Assembly (NCBI RefSeq): GCF_000024205.1
Contig: NC_013216.1
Coordinates: 3,844,001-3,908,000 of the forward strand
DNA length: 64,000 nt
Origin: Desulfofarcimen acetoxidans DSM 771
GTDB lineage: Bacteria > Bacillota > Desulfotomaculia > Desulfotomaculales > Desulfofarciminaceae
Reading direction: 5' to 3'
Each line of letters starts with the position of its first letter. The first letter of the stretch is position 1. Of this stretch, positions 29,421 through 41,000 are shown in pieces. The position numbers and the translations under genes are program-made. The notes below the pieces were generated by a model. That model saw nothing but the letters and a program-made list of their open reading frames with translations. It did not search any database and was not told where the DNA came from.

Positions 29421-31817
29421 ATGAATAATGGAAAATATGAGCTTATTCTTTCGCGTTTAGAAAATGTTCAAGTAAGTGGCAATGGATATACTGCCCGGTG
29501 CCCCGTTGAATCACATAATGATACTAAGAACAGCCTATCAATAAGAACTGGTAATGACAACAGAATTCTTTTAAAATGTCACGCCGGTTGCTCTATAGAG
29601 GATATTGTTCGAGCCCTTGGCTTAACGATGCGCGATTTGTTTCCTTTTCCTAATCATCAAAACAATGACCGTAATAACGCTTCGGGTATTACTTTGAAAG
29701 AACTGGCGACAGATAAATATATGCCAATAAATTTTCTAACTTCACTAGGAGTTTACCAATCTGGCCGGGTAGTTAAAATCCCTTATCGTCTTGAGGACGG
29801 CTCCCCTGCCCCCCGACAGCGGTTAAGAACAGCTTTAAAGGCTAAAGACGGCAGTCGGTGGGCAAAGGGCGAAGGAAGTCCAGTGCCGTATGGACTTTGG
29901 AAATTACGAGAAGCGAGAGATGCCGGACAGATTGTTCTATGTGAGGGTGAGTCAGATGCCTGGACACTCTGGTATCATGGCTTTCCTGCAATGGGTCTGC
30001 CTGGTGCAGATATGACAAAAAAACTAAAGATAGCTCATTTCCAGGATATAAGTCGGGTTTACGTGATTCGCGAACCTGATCAAGGTGGAGATACATTTGT
30101 CAATGGAATGACTAAGCAGTTCTCCGGATGGCGCAGCTGGCGGGGTGAGCTATTCGAGGTAAGGCTTAGTGAGTCAACCGGGGCGAAAGATCCCAATGAT
30201 TTACACAAACAAGACCCGGATAATTTTAAGAATGTTTTTATGGAGGTTTTAAGTGCGGCGAAGCCACTTGAAATAGTTAACCAAAATCTAAAATCAGAAG
30301 CAAAACATATGTTTGCCAATGGAAATAATTTAACCGATTTAGGTAATACCCGCCGCCTTGTTACACAGCATGGGCAAACTATTCGATACTGCCACATTTG
30401 GAAAAAGTGGCTTATATGGAACGGCAAGTTTTGGGAGATTGACAATACCGGTGCAGTAGTGCGTTTAGCCAAAAATACCGTGATGAGTATCTATGCAGAG
30501 GCATCAAAAGAATCAGATGAAGGTCTGCGAAAAGCGTTAGTGGATCACGCCAGAAAGTCTGAGGCTGCTTCTCGTATCAAAGCCATGATAACCCTGGCGG
30601 AATCCGAAGAAGGTATACCTATAAGCCCGGATCAATTAGATAACAACCGATGGTTATTAAATTGTTTAAATGGCACTGTTGATCTTAAAACCGGCAAATT
30701 GTTACCTCACAGGCGTGATGACTACATAACAAAGATTGCCCCAGTAGAATATAGGCCCGATGTGGAATGTCCTATATGGCATACTTTTCTAAATGAAATA
30801 ATGGAAGATAATCAAAATCTAGTTAGTTTTCTTCAAAGAGCTGCCGGTATGTGTTTAACGGGTGATGTTTCCGAACATGTATTATTTGTTCTTCATGGAA
30901 ATGGCCGAAATGGGAAAAGTACACTTTTAAACATTATGTTAGATATAATGAATGATTACTCAATTCAGGCACCACCCGATCTTTTAATGGCAAAGCATAA
31001 CGAACGTCACCCAACCGAACTGGCAGACCTGTTTGGAAAACGATTAGTGGTATCAATCGAAAGTGACGAGGGCCGCAGAATGGCAGAATCGCTAATTAAA
31101 CAGCTGACAGGCGGTGACAAAATTAAGGCCCGCCGCATGCGAGAGGATTTTTGGGAATTTTGGCCTAGCCATAAATTATGGCTGGCAACAAACCATAAGC
31201 CACAGGTACGAGGAACAGATACGGCAATTTGGAGTCGATTAAAACTAATCCCATTTAACGTATCTTTTGCGGGTAGAGAGAACAAACAACTACCCGCAAA
31301 ACTACTTACAGAAAAGCCGGGTATTTTTAAATGGTTGGTTGAAGGTTGTCTGGCCTGGCAACGGGAAGGACTGGGAGTACCTGACGAGGTACAGGCGGCA
31401 ACTGAAATTTACCGCACTGAACAAGATACTTTAGGAAATTTTCTTACAGAACATTGCATTACTAACCCACTAGTCAGAGTACCAGCCAGTGATATATATC
31501 GTGCCTATAAAGCCTGGTGTGAGAATAATAACGAATATGTTTTATCACAAAAGATTTTTGGCACAAGGCTATCAGAACGAGGATTCAATAAATCCCGCGG
31601 TACCAAGACCGGTGGTTATGTATGGTATGGTATTGGATTACTGAACGATCTGAACGATACTGAACGATTTTCCTATATAACAGCTTCACGAGAAAATAAA
31701 AGTGAGTTTATACGGAAAATCGAATTTAATCGTTCAGTTCCTTCAGTGGATAAGGAAAATAATGTTAATAGTAAGAATTTTGCTTGGGAAGGTGATTTAC
31801 ATAAATTACCTATTTAA
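29421..31817 (+). CDS. D5-type primase-helicase
   Basis: 798 residues. Zinc-binding start (ARCPVESH...LLKCHAGCS, about 20-55), TOPRIM-like part (IVLCEGESDAWTLW, about 173-186; VYVIREPDQGGDTF), D5_N region (LLNCLNGTVDLKTGKLLPHRRDDYITK), then an SF3-type helicase domain: Walker A GNGRNGKSTLL, Walker B LVVSIESDE, sensor LWLATNHKP, WSRLKLIPF. A winged-helix tail (ASDIYRAYKAWCENN) follows. This family starts replication of many phages and plasmids in Firmicutes. All motifs are intact. A fragment of its relative lies at 4625-4849. Confidence 0.92.
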   Translation: MNNGKYELILSRLENVQVSGNGYTARCPVESHNDTKNSLSIRTGNDNRILLKCHAGCSIEDIVRALGLTMRDLFPFPNHQNNDRNNASGITLKELATDKYMPINFLTSLGVYQSGRVVKIPYRLEDGSPAPRQRLRTALKAKDGSRWAKGEGSPVPYGLWKLREARDAGQIVLCEGESDAWTLWYHGFPAMGLPGADMTKKLKIAHFQDISRVYVIREPDQGGDTFVNGMTKQFSGWRSWRGELFEVRLSESTGAKDPNDLHKQDPDNFKNVFMEVLSAAKPLEIVNQNLKSEAKHMFANGNNLTDLGNTRRLVTQHGQTIRYCHIWKKWLIWNGKFWEIDNTGAVVRLAKNTVMSIYAEASKESDEGLRKALVDHARKSEAASRIKAMITLAESEEGIPISPDQLDNNRWLLNCLNGTVDLKTGKLLPHRRDDYITKIAPVEYRPDVECPIWHTFLNEIMEDNQNLVSFLQRAAGMCLTGDVSEHVLFVLHGNGRNGKSTLLNIMLDIMNDYSIQAPPDLLMAKHNERHPTELADLFGKRLVVSIESDEGRRMAESLIKQLTGGDKIKARRMREDFWEFWPSHKLWLATNHKPQVRGTDTAIWSRLKLIPFNVSFAGRENKQLPAKLLTEKPGIFKWLVEGCLAWQREGLGVPDEVQAATEIYRTEQDTLGNFLTEHCITNPLVRVPASDIYRAYKAWCENNNEYVLSQKIFGTRLSERGFNKSRGTKTGGYVWYGIGLLNDLNDTERFSYITASRENKSEFIRKIEFNRSVPSVDKENNVNSKNFAWEGDLHKLPI

Positions 31818-32208
31818 CGATATACTGAATCAATTAACTGACTATGGTGTTAATATAACTGTTAATGGAGGCCAAGTGCGATTACAAATGCCATGGCCTC
31901 CTGATCAGGCACCACCTGACGTAAGATTTTTGTTGCGGCAATTAAAAACACATGCATCACATATACAATCGCAACCGATATCCTTATATGCTAAGAATTT
32001 TTACGGCGGGCCTAACAGCCTCCCGGCACAAGAATGGCAAAAACTTTATCAAAAAACCGTTACTAAAATCAAGCATACCAAACAGCAGGACGAATATAGC
32101 CGGTTATTGATTGAAGCACTTTATTATAATAACTGCTACCGATTCTTAACCCACAAAAAAGGAATCAATCCATATAAGCATGTTGTAGAAAATTTAATAA
32201 TGAGTTGA
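31762..32208 (+). CDS. TubC-N-like domain protein
   Basis: 148 residues. NYLFNDILNQLTDYGVNITVNGGQVRLQMPWPPDQAPPDVRFLLRQLKTHASHI fits the pattern of the small TubC N-terminal (docking-like) domain, often seen alone in phage and plasmid replication regions. The rest is basic and helical. Start at 31762 chosen because AAGGA lies 6 nt upstream; it overlaps the primase end by 56 nt. A GTG at 31791 is also possible. Confidence 0.6.
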   Translation: MLIVRILLGKVIYINYLFNDILNQLTDYGVNITVNGGQVRLQMPWPPDQAPPDVRFLLRQLKTHASHIQSQPISLYAKNFYGGPNSLPAQEWQKLYQKTVTKIKHTKQQDEYSRLLIEALYYNNCYRFLTHKKGINPYKHVVENLIMS

Positions 32209-32242
32209 AGCAATTAACGCTAGTAATTGAGGAGCATTGAAT

Positions 32243-32569
32243 ATGAAATATATTTACCGCGAAAACCTAAAAAAAGAAGCATGGGAAGCATTACAACTCT
32301 ACAATTTAAAAGATCCACGGGATTTAAATCACGCTGTTCATTATGCTGAAACCATCCTTCGCACATGGTATTATAGAAGCCGTCAAATTGCACGGAGAGA
32401 GAAAAGAACTCATCCTGGGTTTAAGGTCTATGTAGCAGCTATTATGGCGGATTCTAAACAAAGTTTTGAACCATCTATAAGAAAAAAGTTAATTAAATCT
32501 TACGGAAAAAAACCTGGAAAAATACAACCCGGTTGTTCTGTTTGGGTAGGAGATCCCTTGAAACGCTAA
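32243..32569 (+). CDS. Hypothetical protein, 108 residues
   Basis: ATG at 32243 with GAGGAG upstream. Basic, helical (REKRTHPGFKVYVAAIMADSKQSFEPSIRKKLIKSYGKK), no recognised domain. It lies between replication and virion-like genes in one transcript. Confidence 0.55.
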   Translation: MKYIYRENLKKEAWEALQLYNLKDPRDLNHAVHYAETILRTWYYRSRQIARREKRTHPGFKVYVAAIMADSKQSFEPSIRKKLIKSYGKKPGKIQPGCSVWVGDPLKR

Positions 32570-32640
32570 TTTAAGAGGGCAAGATAATTTTTGCATTAAG
32601 ATAAGAACGAGTTAACGATAATATACAGGAGGCATATCCA

Positions 32641-32904
32641 TTGCAGAAAGTAAACTGTCCTATTTGCAGTGAACTAACAGTAAAAACCGAATTTGATTTT
32701 TGGAGATGCCCAAGCTGCCGGTGTGAGATTTGGCCGGCTGATGATATGCCCGAAAAGAAAAAGCCGGTAATAACAGACGAAGAAATTAAAGAGGTTTACA
32801 AGGAAAGTTTAAGGCAAGGTATTCGTAATGGTAGCGGAAGCGGCAATCGGCGTAATCGAAACAAGAAACATCCTACCTCTCGATACATTAACCCTTTTGC
32901 ATGA
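32641..32904 (+). CDS. Zinc-ribbon protein, 87 residues
   Basis: TTG start with CAGGAGG 8 nt upstream. Residues 1-30 form a zinc ribbon (NCPICSEL...WRCPSCRCEIW); the rest is charged, ending in a Gly/Ser/Asn/Arg-rich basic tail (NGSGSGNRRNRNKKH). Probably nucleic-acid binding. Unknown role in the element. Confidence 0.6.
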   Translation: MQKVNCPICSELTVKTEFDFWRCPSCRCEIWPADDMPEKKKPVITDEEIKEVYKESLRQGIRNGSGSGNRRNRNKKHPTSRYINPFA

Positions 32905-32940
32905 TCTCAAAAAACAAGAAAAGAAGGCAGGTGATAACCA

Positions 32941-33333
32941 ATGAAGGGGCATGGTGAAAAATTGACCCGAAAAATGGAATTAGCTGTAGCAGCTCTACTG
33001 ACAGCCCCGACGATAGGATTGGCAGCGCAAAAGGTCGGAATATCGGAGATCACTCTTTGGCGATGGCTACAGACAGAAGAATTTAAAGGTCGTTATGCGG
33101 AAGCCAAACGGCAAGCTGTTGGACAAGCTATTGCCAGGTTACAACAGTCCACTGTTAAGGCAGTGGATGCCTTGGAGGAAATAGTAAGCGATGTAGATGC
33201 CAAAGATACTGCCAGAGTTGCAGCTGCCAAAATAATCCTTGAAACGGCCCTAAGAGGGATTGAGATTGAAGACCTGGCTGCAAGGGTTGAGCTACTAGAA
33301 AAGTTAGCTAAAGATAAAGATATGGTGATGTAA
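32941..33333 (+). CDS. Small-terminase-like HTH protein
   Basis: 130 residues: KLTRKMELAVAALLTAPTIGLAAQKVGISEITLWRWLQTEEFKGRYAEAKRQAVGQAIARLQQS, an HTH of the type found in phage small terminase-like proteins (phBC6A51 group), followed by a long helical part. No large terminase gene is present in the element, so a packaging function is doubtful; it may act as a regulator or be left over from a phage ancestor. Confidence 0.65.
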   Translation: MKGHGEKLTRKMELAVAALLTAPTIGLAAQKVGISEITLWRWLQTEEFKGRYAEAKRQAVGQAIARLQQSTVKAVDALEEIVSDVDAKDTARVAAAKIILETALRGIEIEDLAARVELLEKLAKDKDMVM

Positions 33334-33588
33334 ATGGGCTTAAAAGAGAAAGTGAAAAGAATTGAAAACCGGATGGGTATATCATCATATGAAATACAGC
33401 TTATCTTTGAGGGTATGCCACCTAGCACACCAATAATCGTATCAAAGGATACTTGGTATAAAATCAGGCACAATTTATTAATATCTTCATTTGGACAGGA
33501 AGCTGAAAAAGAACACGACAGACAAGATATAGCACACAGTAAACTGCTGATAATTAAATTCACAGGAGAGAATGACCTCGAAGATTAG
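33334..33588 (+). CDS. Hypothetical protein, 84 residues
   Basis: Begins directly after the previous stop (GTAA ATG). Short helix plus beta segments (YEIQLIFEGMPPSTPIIVSKDTWYKIRHNLLISSF). Not recognised. Translationally coupled to the HTH gene. Confidence 0.5.
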   Translation: MGLKEKVKRIENRMGISSYEIQLIFEGMPPSTPIIVSKDTWYKIRHNLLISSFGQEAEKEHDRQDIAHSKLLIIKFTGENDLED

Positions 33589-33665
33589 GCGTATTCAATA
33601 ATTAGAGGTTCCGAATGCGTAAATTGAGTGGAAAAGCTATTCAAGAAAGGAGGTGAGCATCATAT

Positions 33666-33884
33666 ATGAATATATGGGCCCGATTAATGCGCTTAGAAGA
33701 AAAAAGCCAAGCGGCACATAAAAAAGCCACGATCTGCCCGGTGTTTATCCATGCAGGTGTTGCAAAAATTCCAAGTTTAGGATATGTATTTAGCGAGCAA
33801 GAGGGGCTGGCCTTTATGGAGTCCAACGAGGATAAATTTATGTTTGTTACGCTGCCTATACCAAGGTCAGACAGCGGAAAATGA
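33666..33884 (+). CDS. Hypothetical protein, 72 residues
   Basis: AAAGGAGG 10-12 nt before ATG. Contains RLMRLEEKSQAAHKKATICPVFIHAG and EEGLAFMESNEDKFMFVTLP-like beta segments. Not recognised; between the HTH gene and the virion-like gene. Confidence 0.45.
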   Translation: MNIWARLMRLEEKSQAAHKKATICPVFIHAGVAKIPSLGYVFSEQEGLAFMESNEDKFMFVTLPIPRSDSGK

Positions 33885-33966
33885 AAGAAAAGCAATGATC
33901 TATTGGTATATAAGTAAATACGAAAATCAAAGATGCATTTTGCAAAATAATTAAGGAGTGATTTTG

Positions 33967-35019
33967 ATGAATTACATTGACCAACAAAATGTAAATTATT
34001 TAAAAGCGGCATTAAATAATACTAACTATAAACCCAGACAATACAACGACTGGTATCAAGTCGCCAACCAGCAAATTGCCAGCCCTGATTATTCCTCTCT
34101 TTTCAGGCAAGCATATCAGGGCAGGGATACAGGAATTAATAGGCTTAAATCAGCCTTTAGTAATGCAATGACAGGCATTAAAAACTCTTATAATGATTCA
34201 AAACAGAACCTAACTACTCAGCAGACTAATAATGTAAACTCTGCTCTGACTAATGCTGCTGCCGGTGGATTGGGAGGCAGCGACCTGGCTAACTATCGCA
34301 GGGATAAAATAAAAGATACCTACCAACCTTCATTTGATAGACTTGACCGGGAAAAGACAATTAGTATTAATGCGGCAAAAAATAATTATGGTAATAATTT
34401 AGAAGATTTATATCAAAAATACCGGGAATCGGTTGCAGGTATTAACGCCCAAAAAGAAGATCGAGGCTTAAAGGTAGCTTCCGAAGCAACCAGGCTATTG
34501 CAGCAGGATCAAAAAGGATACCGTGATTGGAGCAGAGATGTAGCTAAGATGCTCCAGGACTATAGCCAGAATCAACAAAAAATGGAGTACCAACAACAGC
34601 AAGACGCTTTTCAAAATTCACTTGCTCAGGCAAGGTTTGATTGGGATCAGAAACAAACACTGCTTCCCTACACAATGGGTCCGACACCTGCACAAATGTT
34701 ACCGTATAAATATCCTTCTGCCAATTCTCTCTTGCCATATAATATGGGGCCAACACCTTTGCAGCAAGCTTCATTATTAAATAATGGCAGCGGAAATAAT
34801 AAATCTGCTGCCATTTCTGCTGCTTATCAGGCATTATTAAATAATCCGCAGGCATATATGGATCCTAGCTTTATGTCAGATTTCTTTGCGTCAGGACTAA
34901 CTCCTAGTGATTTCAATACTATCTATAATATTATGTATGGCGGTAGTAGCGGTAATGGCGGAATATCTAACGAAGCACAAAACGAAATTAATAAAAAATT
35001 ACAACTTAACAATGGGTAG
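33967..35019 (+). CDS. Virion/ejection-protein-like protein rich in Asn, Gln and coiled coil
   Basis: 350 residues. Residues ~40-200 are helical with repeated spacing (SRDTGINRLKSAFSNAMTGIKNSYNDSKQ..., YQKYRESVAGINAQKEDRGLKVASEATRLLQ), including a small Ala/Gly patch (NAAAGGLGGSDLANYRRDKI) typical of phage internal or minor virion proteins. Two near-repeats follow: LLPYTMGPTPAQML and LLPYNMGPTPLQQA. It is placed directly before the polyvalent gene, the place where podovirus-like elements have ejection proteins. ATG at 33967 with GGAG upstream. Confidence 0.6.
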   Translation: MNYIDQQNVNYLKAALNNTNYKPRQYNDWYQVANQQIASPDYSSLFRQAYQGRDTGINRLKSAFSNAMTGIKNSYNDSKQNLTTQQTNNVNSALTNAAAGGLGGSDLANYRRDKIKDTYQPSFDRLDREKTISINAAKNNYGNNLEDLYQKYRESVAGINAQKEDRGLKVASEATRLLQQDQKGYRDWSRDVAKMLQDYSQNQQKMEYQQQQDAFQNSLAQARFDWDQKQTLLPYTMGPTPAQMLPYKYPSANSLLPYNMGPTPLQQASLLNNGSGNNKSAAISAAYQALLNNPQAYMDPSFMSDFFASGLTPSDFNTIYNIMYGGSSGNGGISNEAQNEINKKLQLNNG

Positions 35020-35031
35020 GTGAAAAACAAT

Positions 35032-38000
35032 ATGGCTTACCGCTTTCCTGATAACCTTTATTTAGGCCCGTACAATAACAACTTTAACCCAAACGATTAT
35101 ATTAAGTCTTCTAATACTGATGCAATTCAAAGGATGCTTAATTATTCACCCAATAATAATCCTGATTACAGCAGCTTTAAAAATTTCAATCCTGAATCAC
35201 TGCAAAAAATAGCGGAAGAATCAGGGCGTGATAGTGTACCGGAAGAATGGAATAGCATGGAATTTGCAAAAAATATTCCTGCTCCTACTCCTAATTCTGA
35301 TAATAATATCAAAATCCCAAAAATAGAGTTTAAATTTGATATACCGCAACAATTTAAAGCAAATAATTTACTTCCTTCTCCTTACGCAGCACCTAAAGCA
35401 ATACAGACACCTATTCAACAACAACAGTCGCAGCAACAATTAAAATCACAACAGTCGCAGCCACAATTGCAATTACCACAACAACAGCAGCCACAATTAA
35501 AATCACAACAACAGTCGCAGCAACAAACACCTCAAAACAATTTTAACACTATAGAAAATTCAGCTATTTGGAGAACATTAATTGGCGCTCCAGAAGAAGG
35601 ATATACTACTAAATCAATGATAGACGATACCATTAACGCATTGCCAATGATAAGGGGAGCAGGAACAGCAGCCAAAGGAGCCTTAAATGCTGCTAAAAAC
35701 ATACCTATTGCCGGTAAGGCAATTAGCGGTATTTTAGGTTCTCCCGGTAAAGTGGCCGAAATAGTCAAGGAATTACCCACACCGGTTAAAATAGCTGCTG
35801 CCCCACCTACAGCTATAGCTGGTATGGAAACTTACCGCGGTGCAACTAACCCTGATATGAAAGAGAATAATTTCTTTACCCGTACTGGAGCAAGTCTCAG
35901 GGCAGGTGTCGGTGACGTTATTGAGAACATGGGCCAGGTTTCTAAATGGCAGGGTGCTGATAATATCGGCAATACACTTGTTAATGCCGGACAAAATCTA
36001 AGAACCGGATATGAAGTTAAGCCGCAGGAATTTACTTGGAAATCATTCTTTGACCCGGATTTCTATTCTTCTAACGTAGCCAGAACAGTACCGTTTACAA
36101 TGTCCCTTATACCGGCAATGGCAGCAGGTTATAAAGGCGCAGGAGCAGCAGTAGGTAAAATTCTCAATCCATTTCAAAAAGCCATTATTTCTTCTCTGGG
36201 TGGTGCCGCGCTGTCCAGGCCGCTTGAATCAGCAATGGAAGCAGGTAATACCTATCAGGATGCAATTGCCAGGGGTATGACAGAAGAACAGGCTGATCAG
36301 GCCGCCAATTCTACTTTTAAGAAGAACCTGGCTTTGGCTGGGTTAGATGCGGCGCAATTAGCAGCAGCTTTTGCTCCGTCACCGATAAAAGCTACTACCA
36401 GACTTGGTAAGGCAGCCGTTGCCACCGGTAGAGTGGGTTTTGATGCTGTCACAGAGGGATTAGAGGAAGGTGTTCAAGAAGTATTCCAGAGACAAGCATT
36501 GGGTGATAAAATTGCCTTTGACGCAAGGATGCAAGAATCTATGGGTATCGGTGCTGTATTTGGTACCCACATGGGCGGCATTGGTGTGGTGCATGAAGCT
36601 ATACAAAACAAAGTTATCGAAAAACTTCCTCCTGCCGGGCAGCAGGCATTTACTGATACTGTTAATGAATATGTTAATTCCGGTATGCCTCAGGAACAGG
36701 CAGTACAGGCTACATTTGATGATTTAGCTAATACTCAGATTGGTAAGGATATTGTTGTGGAAGCTACTCAGGAAGTTATATCTGAAAGACAAGGCTTAAT
36801 TCGGAATTCTGGTATTCCTGGGCAGTTAAGAGTTAAACCTGGTACTGATAATACTCAAGCTACTCAGGGTGCAAATATTAATCAGGTTATGCAGGATACA
36901 AGTGTAGGTGCAAACGCAGGTCAATATAATCAGGATGATATTACTGATATTATCGAGAGAGATTTGCCTACTGAAATTTCCGATTTTGTGCCGGAAGAAG
37001 ATTTGCCTGAAATCAGCGACAAGCCGGTTATTCGTGGGATTAAAGATATTAATAACGGTGATGCGGTTTACGATGGTAAAGGCAATAAGTTTACCGTTAT
37101 AGATAATACTGATCCTTCTATACTCAAAATCCAGAATGAGCGTGGAACTATCGGCAGTATTGGCAGGAAGAAGGTTTTATTAGAACCTCCGGCGGGACAG
37201 ATTAAACAAGAAGTTAAGCCCGATCAGAATACAGTAATAACTTCGGAAGAAACTCCGAAAACCAATTCAGAAATCGGAGCAAAACAAAATAATACTGCAA
37301 AAGTAGAGCAATATGGACAATCTGGACAATCAACTAATCAAACAGCCAATGACATAACTAATTCCTTCGGTGAATTAGCCAGTGGATTACAGGAAGCTGG
37401 CTACAAGAGGACAATGGATTTAGTTGCAAAACAGGGTTATGTTGGATTTAAGAAAAAGGCTGCTGCCGACTTATTTAGAAAAAATCCTAAGTATGCCGGG
37501 TGGAAAGAGGAGCAGATTAACGGCGAATATAGATTTAGTCCTCCGGGAGAAGTGGAGCAGGAGATACGGCAGGAACCACAAAATAATCTTAAAGCACAGC
37601 AACAACCAGTGCAGGAAAAACCAGTACAGGAAGTTATTTCTCAAAGCATGACTTACCAGCAACCCGAAATTGATAAATTCATTGATGAAGCTTTAAAGGA
37701 AAAACAAGTGCAGAAATATCTTACTTTACGTAGGGTAACTCCTGGAGAAGCAGATGTAATCAAACAACTCATTAATGTTGATGTTACTGGCTTTAAGCAT
37801 GAAATTAATAGCAATGACCTACGGCATGCAATGAAACATGGTGACTCTTTAAAAGAAGCTAAATCAAATCAATTACCTATTACGGATAAGGATTTAAAGG
37901 CAATTCCTGATGTTATTAATAGTCCGGATGAGATTTTACCTGGTTCAAAAACACGCAATGGGACTGGAAAAGATTTGATTTACAAGAAGCAAGTCAATGG

Positions 38001-41000
38001 ATTTATTTATTATGTGGAGGTTGTAAATTCAAAGAAGGGTATTTTGAGTGGAAAAACAATGTGGAAGAAGTCTTCCAAGGCAGATCATGGTAGTGATATC
38101 CCTACCCCTCCCTATACGTCCGAAACCGAACCTGGCCTGACTTCTCCCAACAATAACAATATAAATCCTAGGCAATCAGATGTCAATAATAATATAAATA
38201 CAAATAATTACCATAATGAGCAGGTAGGGTCACCGGCAACCGGTAGTAAAAGTGGTACAAGTAATCAACCGGAAGAAGTAAACAGCTTCGACGATCTTGA
38301 ACGCCAATTGGCCAGCACTGTAGATGAAAAAATAGGTGAAGTTAAGCCTACTATCGGCATGACAGTTAAAGACATAACCCAGAATCCTTTTAAAGCAAAC
38401 AATCCTAAAACCGGTCAACAAAAACAGCAACCTCCAAGAAAAGAATTTAGGTTAAAAAATGAAGAAGCGAATAAACGTTTCCAACAAGCGCAAGGGCAGC
38501 CACAAGAAACAACGAAGTTAAAAGTCTATAATTACATGAGTAAAACATTGAATCAGACTACAAGAGCTTTTGAACATCTTCCTGCCGGGGCTAAATTTGA
38601 GCCAATCAGGTTCGCACTTCTTGAATTAAAGAAACAAATAGGTGTCTCAAATGATAAGACATTAAGAATACTTCAGGGATTAACCGCCAAAATGGACAAG
38701 CCTGCATATACTCTATTTAGATATAAAGTTGTTTTTGATGATCTAATCAATGAAGCAGAAGTACAGGAAGTTGGCCCCGAACAGGAATTATGGTTTGGTT
38801 TAACATTGGATGAAATGAAAGCTGAAATGGTAAGAATTAATGAGGAATTAGAGTATTATCCTGAAGTTAAACGTGCTGTTAAATTTAGGCATGATTTGTG
38901 GTCAGCTTTTAAAAATGAATACATTAAGGCAATGAAAGATATTGGCTTTAATGTTGAGAAGAAATTGCAAAAACAGGATTACTATCGACATTTGGTTATT
39001 AAATACGCTGAGGAAAAATACAAAGATAATCCTGACAAGAAAAAAATAACTATGCCTACCAAAGCAGGCTACTTAAAACAGCGTGGCAATGTTAATTTAG
39101 ATATTAACACAGAATTTATTGAAGCAGAGTATGAAGTTATGTCCAGGATGATGTATGACATTAAGAGAGCTAAGTTATTTAAATTAATTGATGATAAATA
39201 TAATATTGTCAAGGATTTAAAGAGACAGGCTATTGAAATTAATGACAAAAACATTATGCTGCTTTTTAAGGAAATGGCCCAGCAATGGAATGAGGATGTA
39301 TCACGAAAAAGAATTGACTATACCGGAGAGGACATTTATCGTCAAACACTCAACAAAAAACAGGCTATGGCTATAGGTAAGCTTGGTAAATTCTCTGTAA
39401 ATGGTCTTCTGCCGGATAATAACGGTATGTATAGTGATTTGATTTATGAATTAGCTAATAGTGCTTATGATGAAGATGGGAGAGAAAGAAAAGACATTAT
39501 TCCTCTCTCCGAAAAGTCAAGTAATCAATTATATAGTTATGCAAATTGGTTATTAGAAACCAGTGATAAAGCTGATATTGAGGGCCGTACAATTAATGAT
39601 TTAAGCGAGGTTCCAAAGGATATTATTGGTTATCAGGTAAGGCCTTCGGACAGGAATAACTTCGGTAAAATTATAGCCTATAATCCCAAAAGAGGAATGG
39701 CAAAAGTTAATTTTAAAAACAAAGAAAAAGGTACTACCGAAACTAAGGAATTCAAGATAACAGAACTGAAACTAATCGGCAAAGGTAAAGATGCTGGAAC
39801 TCCTGCTATGGCAGCGGCTATGTTATTTAAAGGACGTGCCGAGAAAAAGCAATTTCTAAAGGATAAATTAGGCAGTAAATACGTGACCTGGGAAAATATT
39901 ATACCAGAGGGATATTCCCGGTTAAGACAAAAAGAAGGTACGATATTCTATTTTGTTGATTCCATAGAATCAAAACAAGCCGAGATGCTTTATACCGGTT
40001 TAGTAGAAGAAATAGGAGTCAAACAAGAAGATTTACAGCGCGTTATGGCTATGGGCGGACAGATTAAAGATTTTGTTATTCCTGATGAAATAATTATGAC
40101 CATAAATAACCCGGAGCCGTATAAATCTAATCAAACAAATTTTGGTAAACTTGCAAGTGGTATACAAAGGTACTGGAAGGAGTATCAATTAACTTCTCCA
40201 AGAAGGTTCTCTAAGTATAACACTAGAAACGCTTCCGGCGACTTTGAAGTTATGGTTAGGGAAATACCCGGTGCTGTAAGCAAAATTCATCAAGCAGTAA
40301 AAGAATTATACCCGGTTATGTTTGGTGATAGATCAATGACCCCAACTATGAAGGATTGGTTTGAACGTGGGGGATTTGAGACATTACTACAATCTCAGGA
40401 AATTGGTAGTATTAATGAGTTAAAATTATTTGTTGACATTATCAAGAGAGAAGAAAAGAAAGGTACTTTCAACAAAACCGGCACCCAACTAATTAAAGCA
40501 TGGAGATTTTATTGGAATGGTGTTAGAAAACTGACTAATTTCCGTGAGGCAATACTTCGGTATTCTGTATACCTGGAAACATTAGAGCAAATGCAGAAAA
40601 ACGAAGGAAAACCAAAATCATTTCTGGCAAGTTATCCTGAAGAAGTTATGGCCCTTGACAATATTAAAGATCGCGCCTTTAAATTATCTAATGAGCTAAT
40701 GGGAGCATATGATCAGGTGTCTGTAATAGGACAAAAATTAAGAGAGCAGTTAATCCCATTTTGGTCATGGGTAGAGGTTAACTTTAAACGTGAAATTAAA
40801 ATCTTTAAAAATGCTGTTCGAGATGAAAGGTTAGCCGGATATATGGGGCGCAAATTAATCGGTACAGCTGTCAGGTCACCGGTTATTGCATTAAAAGTAG
40901 GTAAATATGCTTTAATCGCAACCTGGATGTGGGTATTGTTAACTCTTTGGAATGATACTTTCTACCCGGAAGAAGAAAAAGAGTTATCAGAAGAAGAGCG

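Noticed and set aside
35532-38430. Several 60-90 codon frames on other frames of the polyvalent gene
   Set aside because: Shadows of a strongly coding, long reading frame; no ribosome binding sites or known motifs.
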